Below, piece by piece: positions 27,234-35,014 of a stretch of DNA of 64,000 nt. Numbering within the stretch: position 1 is the first letter of the stretch; the number at the start of each line of letters is the position of its first letter. The stretch is from Labedella populi (GTDB lineage Bacteria; Actinomycetota; Actinomycetes; Actinomycetales; Microbacteriaceae): positions 62,001 to 126,000 of the forward strand of contig NZ_RZNC01000004.1 in assembly GCF_004078655.1 (NCBI RefSeq), given 5' to 3'. The translations under genes were made by a program, and so were the position numbers. Below the pieces are notes generated by a model. That model saw only the letters and a program-made list of their open reading frames with translations. It had not been told where the DNA came from and did not search any database.

Positions 27234-27586
27234 CGGGTCACCTCCCGAGCGGCGAGCTCGTCGCGCAGTCTCTCCGCGAGCGGGTCGAGCTTCCGGTTCG
27301 CGTAGGAGACGTAGACCATCGTGATCACGAAGGTCGTCACGAATTGCGCGAGCCCGAGGAGGAGGCCGATGTTGATCCTCCCCCACACCGGTGTCGCCAT
27401 GAAGTCCGAGGCGTAGGTCGCGAGCAGGACGTAGGCGAGGAACCAGACGACGGCGAGCGCGGCGACCGGGAGGACGAAGCGCCGGTGCCGTGCCTTCAAC
27501 TCGCGGAAGTCGCGGGAGTCCTCGACGGCCCGGTAGTCGATACGCCGGGCGCCGATTCCGTCCGGTCTGGGGCTGTTCGGTGTCAT
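27230..27586 (-). CDS. DUF485 membrane protein, YjcH-like
   Basis: A 118-residue partner protein of ActP-type symporters. It has two transmembrane helices (around FVLPVAALAVVWFLAYVLLA and LAQFVTTFVITMVYVSYANR) and a charged C-terminus. AAGGAG lies 5 nt before the ATG at 27586; the ATG at 27589 is only 2 nt from it. Co-transcribed with the symporter, whose start overlaps its stop. Confidence 0.88.
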   Translation of the reverse strand: MTPNSPRPDGIGARRIDYRAVEDSRDFRELKARHRRFVLPVAALAVVWFLAYVLLATYASDFMATPVWGRINIGLLLGLAQFVTTFVITMVYVSYANRKLDPLAERLRDELAAREVTR

Positions 27587-27611
27587 CATCTCTCCTTTGA
27601 AACGATTTGCC

Positions 27612-27632
27612 GCCCGCCCGCGGGTGGCGGGC
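27612..27632. promoter_or_regulatory. Inverted repeat in the actP/LuxR divergent promoter region
   Basis: GCCCGCC (27612-27618) and GGCGGGC (27626-27632) around 7 nt. It lies between the minus-strand DUF485-actP start and the TAGGGT -10-like box (27639-27644) of the plus-strand regulator. Could be an operator; not assigned to a factor. Confidence 0.45.
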
Positions 27633-27700
27633 CGGTGATAGGGTTCACGCTACGAACGTGACGGGAGCAACGACCACCCCCGAAAGTTGGTATCGCGCAG

Positions 27701-28579
27701 ATGACTCGCACGGCGATGGAGCCGATGGAAACGCGCCTGATCGACACGGCGATCTCGGAGCTCGCCTCGACGAGCGGCATCCCGGTGGCGTTCGGCGGGG
27801 CCGCAGTGGACGGCGTCGTCGCGGTGACGGCGATCGCCGGAGCCCGGACGAACGCCCTCGACGGATTGTCCGTATCGCCCCGCCTCGGACTGGGCGGGCA
27901 AGCGCTCATCGATGCACGGCCGCACTCGACGGGCGACTACGGCTCGTCTCGGCGCATCACGCACGACTACGACCGGCACATCCTCGGTGAGGGCATCGCT
28001 GCCCTGCTCGCCGTGCCCATCGTCGTCGCGGGACGGACGCGCGGCATGCTCTACGGCGGCTCGCGCGCACCGGGGACCGTCGGGGACCGCTTCGCCGCAT
28101 CGGCGCTCGCGGTCGCCGCGCGGCTCGCCCGGCAGTTCGCCGAGCACGACGCGCGTACGCGCGCCACGGACCACGGCATCGAGCCGCCGCCCGCCGCCGT
28201 GCCCACGGCCTCCCTCGAGGATGTCCGCGTCGCCTACGCAGAGTTGCGCAGCATCACCGGCACGATCTCCGATGAGGCGTTGCGGGCCCGCTTGGCCACG
28301 GTGGAGCGCCGGCTCGCCGCGCTCGGTGGAGTGACCGTGACAGGACCCGCGGCCACGCGGCCATCCGCTTCGACGTCACCCGCCGTCGCCCTCTCGCGCC
28401 GCGAGCACGACGTCCTCGGCCTCGCGGCGGTCGGTCTCACGAACGCGGACATCGCGAATCGCCTCGGGCTCCGTGAATCGACCGTCAAGAGCTATCTGGC
28501 CTCGGCGATGACGAAGCTCGACGCCTCGACACGACTGCAAGCGGTCTCCGAGGCTCGTCGCCACGGGCTCATCCCGTGA
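27701..28579 (+). CDS. GAF-LuxR transcriptional regulator, RamA-like
   Basis: A 292-residue regulator. Residues ~20-150 form a GAF-like sensor (GLGGQALIDARPHSTGDYG, then LLAVPIVVAGRTRGMLYGG). The C-terminal ~60 residues are a LuxR/GerE helix-turn-helix (LSRREHDVLGLAAVGLTNAD, RLGLRESTVKSYLASAMTKL). There is no receiver Asp region. The layout and length match RamA, the regulator of acetate metabolism of Corynebacterium. It is divergent from the acetate-type symporter and upstream of prpBC, so control of short-chain carboxylate use is a fair inference. A TAGGGT box at 27639 gives a ~50-nt leader. In-frame ATGs at 27716 and 27725 are alternative starts. Confidence 0.82.
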   Translation: MTRTAMEPMETRLIDTAISELASTSGIPVAFGGAAVDGVVAVTAIAGARTNALDGLSVSPRLGLGGQALIDARPHSTGDYGSSRRITHDYDRHILGEGIAALLAVPIVVAGRTRGMLYGGSRAPGTVGDRFAASALAVAARLARQFAEHDARTRATDHGIEPPPAAVPTASLEDVRVAYAELRSITGTISDEALRARLATVERRLAALGGVTVTGPAATRPSASTSPAVALSRREHDVLGLAAVGLTNADIANRLGLRESTVKSYLASAMTKLDASTRLQAVSEARRHGLIP

Positions 28580-28623
28580 GGTGAACGCCCCGCGGCGATC
28601 GGGCGACGTTCCCGAGGTCACGG

Positions 28624-28662
28624 TGCGCGGGCGGCGACGGCGGCCCGCGCAGTCCGTAGGCT
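28624..28662 (+). promoter_or_regulatory. Hairpin and -10 box upstream of prpB
   Basis: Arms TGCGCGGGC (28624-28632) and GCCCGCGCA (28643-28651) form a hairpin without a T tract. They are followed by a TAGGCT -10-like box at 28657-28662, which would give prpB its own start ~39 nt upstream of the ATG. A GGGG run lies just after it. Confidence 0.5.
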
Positions 28663-28707
28663 GGTGGGGAACCACACGGTTCGCGCACGCGAGTACGGAA
28701 GGCACCG

Positions 28708-29616
28708 ATGCTGTACGCCACCACGACCCCGGCAGACAAACGCAGAGCGTTCCGCGAGCGCCTCGCGAGCGGTCAGCTCCTCCAACTGCCCGGGGCGTTC
28801 ACCCCCCTCTCCGCGAAGCTCATCGAACGGAAGGGCTTCGACGGCGTCTACGTCTCGGGCGCCGTCCTGTCCGCAGAGCTCGGTCTGCCCGACATCGGTC
28901 TCACGACCCTCTCGGAAGTCGCCGGGCGTGCCGGTCAGATCGCCCGCATGACGGATCTCCCGGTCCTCGTCGACGCCGACACGGGCTTCGGCGAGCCGCT
29001 CAACGTCGCCCGGACCGTGCAGACGCTCGAGGACGCGGGCGTCGCGGGTCTCCACATCGAGGACCAGGTGAACCCGAAGCGCTGCGGACACCTCGACGGC
29101 AAAGCCGTCGTCGATCGCGCCACGGCGACCAAGCGCATCCGCGCGGCGGCCGATGCTCGTCGCGACTCGAATCTCCTCATCATGGCGCGCACCGACGTCC
29201 GCGCCATCGAGGGCCTCGATGCCGCCGTCGACCGCGCGAAGGAGTTCGTCGACGCCGGTGCCGATGCGATCTTCCCCGAGGCGATGCGCGACTTGTCGGA
29301 GTTCGAGGCGATCCGTGCGGCCGTCGACGTCCCCGTCCTCGCGAACATGACCGAGTTCGGGAAGAGCGAACTGTTCACGACGGGGCAGTTGCGCGATGTC
29401 GGGGTGAATCTCGTGATCTATCCCGTCTCGCTCCTGCGACTCGCGATGGGGGCGGCGATGCGCGCGCTCGATACTCTGAAGGCCGACGGTTCGCTCAGCG
29501 CCGAGGTCCCGAACATGCAGACGCGCGCCGAGCTCTACGACCTGCTCGCCTACGAGTCGTACTCGAGCTTCGATTCCGGGGTCTTCGACTTCACGCTCGA
29601 CGACAACCTGTCCTGA
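28708..29616 (+). CDS. prpB: Methylisocitrate lyase PrpB
   Basis: A 302-residue member of the isocitrate lyase/PEP mutase superfamily, which splits 2-methylisocitrate to pyruvate and succinate in the methylcitrate cycle of propionate breakdown. LVDADTGFGEPLNVARTVQT (metal-binding Asp), the active-site loop KRCGHLDGK near residue 120 and IMARTDVRA are all present; the Cys loop with RCGH is typical of methylisocitrate rather than isocitrate lyases. GAAGG precedes the ATG at 28708. Followed by prpC after 41 bp. Confidence 0.93.
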   Translation: MLYATTTPADKRRAFRERLASGQLLQLPGAFTPLSAKLIERKGFDGVYVSGAVLSAELGLPDIGLTTLSEVAGRAGQIARMTDLPVLVDADTGFGEPLNVARTVQTLEDAGVAGLHIEDQVNPKRCGHLDGKAVVDRATATKRIRAAADARRDSNLLIMARTDVRAIEGLDAAVDRAKEFVDAGADAIFPEAMRDLSEFEAIRAAVDVPVLANMTEFGKSELFTTGQLRDVGVNLVIYPVSLLRLAMGAAMRALDTLKADGSLSAEVPNMQTRAELYDLLAYESYSSFDSGVFDFTLDDNLS

Positions 29617-29657
29617 CCGCACGACCGCCCGAATCCTCATCGATACGAAGGAGAACG

Positions 29658-30794
29658 ATGTCAGAGTCCGAACAGGAGATCCGCAAGGGCCTCGCCGGGG
29701 TCGTCGTCGACACCACGGCCGTCTCGAAGGTCGATCCCGAGAGCAACTCGCTGCTGTATCGGGGATACCCGGTGCAGGAACTCGCCGCGACCCAGTCGTT
29801 CGAAGCCGTGGCCTGGCTGCTCTGGCACGGTGAGCTGCCCACTCCCGACGAGCTCACGGCCTTCGAGCGTCTCGAACGGGCGCAGCGGTCGCTCGCTCCC
29901 GAGGTCCGCGCCGCGATCGAGCTCACTCCCACCACGGCGCACCCGATGGACGTCGTCCGCACGGCCGTGAGCGTACTGGGCGCGACGGACCCGAACGCAG
30001 ACGACCGCTCCCCCGAGGCAACGCTCGAGAAGTCCGTCCGACTCTTCGCTGCGATCCCCGCGATCGTCGCGTTCGACGAGCGACGCCGGAAGGGCGAGGA
30101 CCTCGTCGAGCCGCGGAACGACCTCGACTACGCCCGCAACTTCCTCTGGATGACGTTCGGCGAGGTTCCGGACGACGACGTCGTCGACGCGTTCCGCGTC
30201 TCGCTCGTGCTCTACGCCGAGCACTCCTTCAACGCCTCGACCTTCGCCGCGCGAGTCATCACGTCGACGCTCGCGGACGTGTACTCCGCGGTCACGGGAG
30301 CGGTCGGTGCGCTCAAGGGTCAGCTCCACGGCGGCGCGAACGAGGCAGTCCTGCACACCTTCGTCGAGATCGGCCTCGACGAGGCTCCGGAGGGGCGCGC
30401 CGCCGACTGGCTCGACCTGGCGCTGGCCGAGAAGCGCAAGATCATGGGATTCGGACACCGGGTGTACAAGAACGGCGACTCGCGTGTTCCGACGATGCGT
30501 GCGGCGCTCGAGCGCCTCGTCGAGTACTACGACCGCCCGGAGGTGCTCGCGCTCTACGAGGAACTCGAACAGTCGATGGCCGAACGGAAGAACATCAAGC
30601 CGAATCTCGACTATCCGTCGGGACCTGCGTACCACCTGATGGGCTTCTCGACCGAGGCGTTCACGCCGCTCTTCGTCGCCGCCCGCGTCGTGGGCTGGAC
30701 AGCTCACATCCGGGAGCAGCTCGGAGCCAACGCGCTCATCCGACCGCTGTCCGCGTACGTCGGGCCGGAGGAGAGGCACGTCCCCGCGTCCTGA
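29658..30794 (+). CDS. prpC: 2-methylcitrate synthase / citrate synthase PrpC
   Basis: A 378-residue type II citrate-synthase-family enzyme that condenses propionyl-CoA (or acetyl-CoA) with oxaloacetate. Catalytic landmarks are LKGQLHGGANEAV (His), IMGFGHRVYKNGDSR (His) and the late PNLDYPSGPAYHLMGF region (Asp). The short form and position after prpB indicate the methylcitrate enzyme. GAAGGAG lies 5 nt before the ATG at 29658. The dehydratase prpD is not next to them. Confidence 0.92.
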   Translation: MSESEQEIRKGLAGVVVDTTAVSKVDPESNSLLYRGYPVQELAATQSFEAVAWLLWHGELPTPDELTAFERLERAQRSLAPEVRAAIELTPTTAHPMDVVRTAVSVLGATDPNADDRSPEATLEKSVRLFAAIPAIVAFDERRRKGEDLVEPRNDLDYARNFLWMTFGEVPDDDVVDAFRVSLVLYAEHSFNASTFAARVITSTLADVYSAVTGAVGALKGQLHGGANEAVLHTFVEIGLDEAPEGRAADWLDLALAEKRKIMGFGHRVYKNGDSRVPTMRAALERLVEYYDRPEVLALYEELEQSMAERKNIKPNLDYPSGPAYHLMGFSTEAFTPLFVAARVVGWTAHIREQLGANALIRPLSAYVGPEERHVPAS

Positions 30795-30834
30795 CCGCCG
30801 TCTGTCTGCGGCTCCGACGAGAGCGCGACCTCGA

Positions 30835-31806
30835 TCAGGCGGCGCGGCGCCGGCGCGGCGAGCGGGCGGCGCGCACGAAGCCGTCGATCGCGTCCCATGC
30901 ACCGATGCCGAGGGCGACGACCGCTGTGATGATGCCGGCGACCGACCTCGTGTTCTCTGCGTCCGCCCAGTCGAAGGCCGCGAGGAAATCCGGATTCACG
31001 AGGTCGCCCGCGAGAGCCAGCGCGGCGATCGGGACGACCGCCGCGGCGGCGAGGACGGCGTTGACGACGGCGAGCAGCCGGCTCCAGGCTCCTCGGCGGT
31101 ACGTCACGAGGACGAACACGACCTCGGCCACGATGAGCACGAGGAGGTACGGCAGCCAGAAGCCCCAGAGCGCCGGGGCGAGGAGCGGCTCGCGGACGGG
31201 TCCGTCGACGTTCCAGGCGATGGGGAAGAACTGCGCGTAGACGAGGAACGCGAGCAGGATACCGAGCCACACGATCGACGTGACGGCATCGCTGCGCAGC
31301 GCGCGCTTCTCGGGCGCGTCCGGCAGCATATCGAGGTTCCACCGCACGAGCGGACCGTTCTTCGAGGCTCCTGTCCAGTCGAGGATCGCGAAGACGAGCG
31401 TGACCCAGAACCCGATGTGCATCGCCGCCGACAGCGCGGTGACGACGGCGGCAGCGACCACCGAGCCGATTCCCTCGCCGGTGAGTGCGTGGACGAGGCC
31501 AGACCCGAGTGCTGCAATCGGCACGATGATCGCGAGCAGCGTGATCAATGAGCGCCGGTAGAACAGGAAGTTCGTCGGACCGATGAGGTACAGCGGTCGC
31601 TCGGAGAATCGAGCGGCGAGAGCCGCTGGATCACCGAGTCCGATGAGGACCTCCCGCTCGGCCGTCTCCGGATCGGCTCCGGACTCGCGCCGGGCATCGA
31701 CGTCGTCCTCGATCGACGCGCGCAGCTCGCGCTCGACGTCGGCGCGCTGGGTCTCGGGCAGGCTGCGCACGGTGGCGGCGACGTAGCGGTCGGTGAGCGA
31801 AGTCAT
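30835..31806 (-). CDS. PadR-associated multi-pass membrane protein
   Basis: A 323-residue protein. The first ~70 residues are a soluble helical domain (PETQRADVERELRASIEDD, then EREVLIGLGDPAALAARF) of the kind found at the N-terminus of permease-prefix/DUF1700-like proteins. Seven or so hydrophobic helices follow, with a basic tail. Such proteins are commonly paired with a PadR regulator, as here: its ATG overlaps the padR stop (ATGA), and GAAGGAG precedes it. The transported or sensed compound is unknown. Confidence 0.78.
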   Translation of the reverse strand: MTSLTDRYVAATVRSLPETQRADVERELRASIEDDVDARRESGADPETAEREVLIGLGDPAALAARFSERPLYLIGPTNFLFYRRSLITLLAIIVPIAALGSGLVHALTGEGIGSVVAAAVVTALSAAMHIGFWVTLVFAILDWTGASKNGPLVRWNLDMLPDAPEKRALRSDAVTSIVWLGILLAFLVYAQFFPIAWNVDGPVREPLLAPALWGFWLPYLLVLIVAEVVFVLVTYRRGAWSRLLAVVNAVLAAAAVVPIAALALAGDLVNPDFLAAFDWADAENTRSVAGIITAVVALGIGAWDAIDGFVRAARSPRRRRAA

Positions 31807-32138
31807 GACGGCTCTCCTTCAGTGAGGTCGGTGATAGCGGTGTGCAGTGCGTCCCAATCGCGTCGCAGCAGCCCCGCGAGGTCGCGGCCGGCCGGGCTCG
31901 TCCGATAGAACTTGCGGGGCCGGGCGTCGTCGGTGTTCCACTCGCTCACGAGCAGACCCTGTCGTTCCAGCCGCCGGAGCAACGGATAGAGCGTGTTGGC
32001 ATCGACCGCGAAGCCGGCATCCGCGAGCGTCTCGAGGAGGGCATAGCCGTATCCGGGGCGTTCCAGTGTGACGAGACACGCGAGGACGACCGTGCCACGG
32101 CGGAGTTCCTGGAGATGCTGAGCTGTTGTCTCGTCCAC
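31803..32138 (-). CDS. PadR-family transcriptional regulator
   Basis: A 111-residue winged-helix repressor. LQELRRGTVVLACLVTLER and GYGYALLETLADAGFAVDANT are the PadR helix-turn-helix, and LYPLLRRLERQGLLVSEW is the wing region. Possible starts are GTG at 32159, 32147 and 32138. The GTG at 32138 is chosen because a TATCGT box lies 7 nt upstream, leaderless style. The upstream GTGs fall inside the -10 box or the palindrome. The 23-bp palindrome overlapping the -10 box is probably its own operator. Operon with the membrane protein downstream. Confidence 0.85.
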   Translation of the reverse strand: MDETTAQHLQELRRGTVVLACLVTLERPGYGYALLETLADAGFAVDANTLYPLLRRLERQGLLVSEWNTDDARPRKFYRTSPAGRDLAGLLRRDWDALHTAITDLTEGEPS

Positions 32139-32147
32139 GACCGACAC

Positions 32148-32170
32148 GATATTGTGCACTGCACACTATC
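32148..32170. promoter_or_regulatory. Near-perfect 23-bp palindrome, probable PadR operator
   Basis: Left half gatattgtgca, centre c at 32159, right half tgcacactatc; only one pair is mismatched. The TGTGCA...TGCACA core fits PadR-type sites. It overlaps the TATCGT -10 box (32151-32146) of the minus-strand padR operon, so binding would block transcription. Confidence 0.7.
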
Positions 32171-32283
32171 GTCAAGCACACACCGATGGGTCATGCGCCG
32201 GCTGTGCGCCGTGGTGGTCGGCGGACACGACGAAGCACCGGTCGAAGGGAGGATCCGACCGTCGCTCCGTCATGGCATTCGGC

Positions 32284-33162
32284 TCAGAGGCGCGCCGCCG
32301 CGAACGTATCGCACGCGGCCGTGCCGTTCTCCATACCCTCGAGGAACCACGCCTGCCGCTGTTCGCTCGCGCCGTGGGTCCACGTCTCCGGGTTCACTCC
32401 CCCGCCCGCCGACTGCTGGATGTGGTCGTCGCCGACCGCTTCCGCCGCACTCAGCGCGTCCGCGATCTGCTCGCGCGAGACCGGCTCGAGGAAGACGTCC
32501 CCGTCCGCGTCGGTCGTCTCCTGCGCAGCGCGGACCCAGGCGCCCGCGTAGCAGTCGGCCTGCAGTTCGAGGCGCACGCCGTTCGACTCGGGTCCAGACC
32601 GCGACAGGTCGAGCCCGTCCATACGGCCGGTGATGTTCTGGATGTGGTGTCCCCACTCGTGTGCGACGACGTACAACTGAGCGAGAGACCCGCCCGCGGA
32701 CCCGAACCGGGTCCGGAGCTCGTCGAAGAAGCCCGTGTCGATGTAGACGCTCTGGTCCGGTGGGCAGTAAAACGGACCGACGGCGCTCGTCGCCTGCCCG
32801 CAACCCGTGTCGACGGCCTGCTGGAAGAGGACGAGTGCGGGCTGCGGGTAACCGTCGACCTCCGTGGACCAGTAGGCGTCGAGCGATGTCGCGGCCGCTT
32901 GCATCCGGCAGTCGAGATCCTCGTTCGCGTCCTCGCCCGTGACGCACTCCTCGAGCGGTGAGTCGCTCGCGGCCGTCCCGCCGCCGACACCTCCGCCGCC
33001 GCCGAGCAGCGTCGATGGGTCGATGTTGACACCGAAGAGCGGGCCGAGGAGCACGACTGCCAGTACCAGGATCCCCGCGCCTCCCGCGGCGATCCCGGTC
33101 GTCCGACCGCGCCGCCGGGAGACCTTGCCACCACGGATGTCCGCGCCCTCGTTGAACGTCAT
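32284..33162 (-). CDS. Neutral zinc metallopeptidase, YpfJ-like
   Basis: A 292-residue membrane-anchored protein. One transmembrane helix (AAGGAGILVLAVVLLGPLFG, residues ~25-44) follows a basic N-terminus. The outer domain contains the zinc motif HEWGHHIQNITG (~168-179), conserved cysteines and QADCYAGAW, as in the YpfJ/neutral zinc metallopeptidase family. Substrate unknown. The ATG at 33162 follows TAGCGT by six nt with no Shine-Dalgarno (leaderless pattern). Confidence 0.9.
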   Translation of the reverse strand: MTFNEGADIRGGKVSRRRGRTTGIAAGGAGILVLAVVLLGPLFGVNIDPSTLLGGGGGVGGGTAASDSPLEECVTGEDANEDLDCRMQAAATSLDAYWSTEVDGYPQPALVLFQQAVDTGCGQATSAVGPFYCPPDQSVYIDTGFFDELRTRFGSAGGSLAQLYVVAHEWGHHIQNITGRMDGLDLSRSGPESNGVRLELQADCYAGAWVRAAQETTDADGDVFLEPVSREQIADALSAAEAVGDDHIQQSAGGGVNPETWTHGASEQRQAWFLEGMENGTAACDTFAAARL

Positions 33163-33174
33163 GCCGACACGCTA
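33163..33174 (-). promoter_or_regulatory. -10 box of the metallopeptidase gene, leaderless spacing
   Basis: TAGCGT on the minus strand at 33174-33169, then GTCGGC, then ATG at 33162. Confidence 0.55.
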
Positions 33175-33252
33175 GCGAATGCTCGACCGACCCCGAGGAC
33201 CCTTGCGAAGCGGGGGGGGTGAGGCGGGTGACGTGAACATGAGTACCCCTCA

Positions 33253-33309
33253 CCCCCCGCAATGGGGGTGGGGACACATCTGTGCCCGATCCACTATCTG
33301 AGCTACTCT
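33253..33309 (+). promoter_or_regulatory. EPS promoter element A (C-run/G-run) and -10 of the priming transferase
   Basis: CCCCCCGCAATGGGGG at 33253-33268, 35 nt before a TACTCT -10 box (33304-33309). No recognisable -35 hexamer is present, so activation by a bound factor is likely. Same element and orientation as at 42655, 55555 and 57298. The rest of the gap 33163-33502 holds a ~190-nt leader with a short upstream frame. Confidence 0.6.
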
Positions 33310-33431
33310 CAGGTTACGGAGTTGAGGCCACCTCACATTCCGCAACCCGGACGCCTCCCGCCCACTCCCGACCCGAACCGGAGTGGTCGGGAGGCCATCC
33401 GATCTCGTCGTGACAGAGGGGGTCCACGACC

Positions 33432-33506
33432 ATGACATCAATGGTTTCCAGACATCGGGAGCTCGCATTGTGCGACGGCTCCCGGAAGGGACAGGATCCG
33501 GCATGA
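33432..33506 (+). CDS. Possible 24-residue leader peptide upstream of the priming transferase
   Basis: ATG at 33432 preceded by GAGGGGG. It runs 24 codons (begins MTSMVSRHRELALC) and its TGA at 33504-33506 overlaps the ATG of the sugar transferase (ATGA). The stop-start overlap suggests translational coupling or a leader-peptide control point. Expression is not proven. Confidence 0.4.
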   Translation: MTSMVSRHRELALCDGSRKGQDPA

Positions 33507-35014
33507 CGGAGCTCAAGCACCATCTGCCCGCCGACGACCTCGGTCGTTTCCTCCCCACCTCCTGGCTCACGCGCCGAGGGGTCCAGACCACGTCGGAGCG
33601 CCAGTGGGCGCAGTCGCACCGAGCCAGGCTGCTCGCGAACGACGTCATCGTCATCGCCTCCTCTCTGGGGCTCGCCTACCTCGTGCGCTCGCTCTTCGAA
33701 CCGGGCGCGCCGGACTCCACATGGGTCCTCACCTACGCCGTCGCGTCGACCATCATCCTCACGGTGTGGATCGCGGCGCTCGGCGCCCACCGCACTCGGG
33801 ACATCCGCGTGATCGGGATCGGGGCGAGCGAGTACAAGCGCGTGACCAACGCGAGCATCATCGCCTTCGCCGTCCTCGGCATCCTGCTCTTCACGATGCA
33901 AGCCGAGGTCTCCCGGGTCTTCTTCTTCACGGCACTCGGTGCTGGCACCGTGGGGCTCGTCTCCACCCGGTGGGCGTGGCGCCACTGGTTGCTCCGGCAG
34001 CCGGCCCGCGACCGCTTCCTCTCGCGGGCGATCGTCGTCGGCGGAGTGGACGAGGCGGAGTACGTCGTCCGCCAGATCAACGACAAGTCGCGAGCAAGCT
34101 ACAACGTCGTGGCCGCGACCGTCTCCGACAGCGCATCGTCCCACATCGAGGTCGGTGACCGTCGTGTCCCGATCGTCGGCGAGCCCGCCGGGGTCGCGAC
34201 ACTCGCTCGCAACCTGCAGGCCGACGCCGTCATCGTCGCGGGGGCCGCGAGTCGGAACCCGTCCTACATCCGGAGCCTCAGCTGGGACCTCGAAGGCACG
34301 GGAACCGAACTGGTCCTCGCCGCCCAGCTCACCGATGTCGCCGGACCGCGCATCCACTTCCGCCCCGTCGACGGACTTCCCCTCATGCACGTCGAGATCC
34401 CGCAGTTCGACGGACTCAAGCACGTCGTCAAGCGCTCGTTCGACATCGTGGCGTCCGGGATCGGCCTTCTCCTCCTGGCGCCGCTCTTCGGCATCATCGC
34501 CCTCGCCGTGAACGCCGACAGCCCGGGTGGTGTGCTCTTCCGTCAGGAACGGGTGGGCAAGGGCGAGCGCAGCTTCACCATGCTCAAGTTCCGCACGATG
34601 GTACCGACGGCCGAGCAGGACCTCGCCGCGCTCCTCGAGGCGAACGAGGGCAGCGGCCTGCTGTTCAAGATGAAGAACGACCCCCGCGTCACCCGCATCG
34701 GCCGTATCCTCCGCAAGTACTCGCTCGACGAACTTCCCCAGCTCTGGAACGTCTTCGTCGGTGACATGAGTCTCGTCGGTCCCCGGCCGCCGCTCCCTCG
34801 TGAGGTGAGCGACTACGAGAGCCACGTCCGTCGCCGCCTCTACATCAAGCCGGGCCTCACCGGCATGTGGCAAGTGGGAGGGCGGAGCGACCTCAGCTGG
34901 GAGGAGAGCGTCCGGCTCGACCTCTACTACGTCGAGAACTGGTCGCTCGTCGGCGATCTCATGATCCTGTGGCGCACCGTCAAAGTCGTCACGCAGCCCT
35001 CGGGAGCCTACTGA
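33503..35014 (+). CDS. Undecaprenyl-phosphate sugar phosphotransferase (priming transferase)
   Basis: WbaP/CpsE-type polyisoprenyl-phosphate hexose-1-phosphate transferase, 503 residues, which starts repeat-unit assembly on the lipid carrier. Four N-terminal transmembrane helices (residues ~35-190) precede a Rossmann-like middle domain, a further membrane helix (SFDIVASGIGLLLLAPLFG, ~312-330) and the C-terminal catalytic domain with LFRQERVGKGERSFTMLKFR, SLDELPQLWNVFVGDMSLVG and PRPPLPREV. The ATG at 33503 has AGGA 6 nt before it. A GTG at 33383 would give a longer form without a good binding site. First gene of the EPS locus, ending in TGATG with the next gene. Confidence 0.92.
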   Translation: MTELKHHLPADDLGRFLPTSWLTRRGVQTTSERQWAQSHRARLLANDVIVIASSLGLAYLVRSLFEPGAPDSTWVLTYAVASTIILTVWIAALGAHRTRDIRVIGIGASEYKRVTNASIIAFAVLGILLFTMQAEVSRVFFFTALGAGTVGLVSTRWAWRHWLLRQPARDRFLSRAIVVGGVDEAEYVVRQINDKSRASYNVVAATVSDSASSHIEVGDRRVPIVGEPAGVATLARNLQADAVIVAGAASRNPSYIRSLSWDLEGTGTELVLAAQLTDVAGPRIHFRPVDGLPLMHVEIPQFDGLKHVVKRSFDIVASGIGLLLLAPLFGIIALAVNADSPGGVLFRQERVGKGERSFTMLKFRTMVPTAEQDLAALLEANEGSGLLFKMKNDPRVTRIGRILRKYSLDELPQLWNVFVGDMSLVGPRPPLPREVSDYESHVRRRLYIKPGLTGMWQVGGRSDLSWEESVRLDLYYVENWSLVGDLMILWRTVKVVTQPSGAY

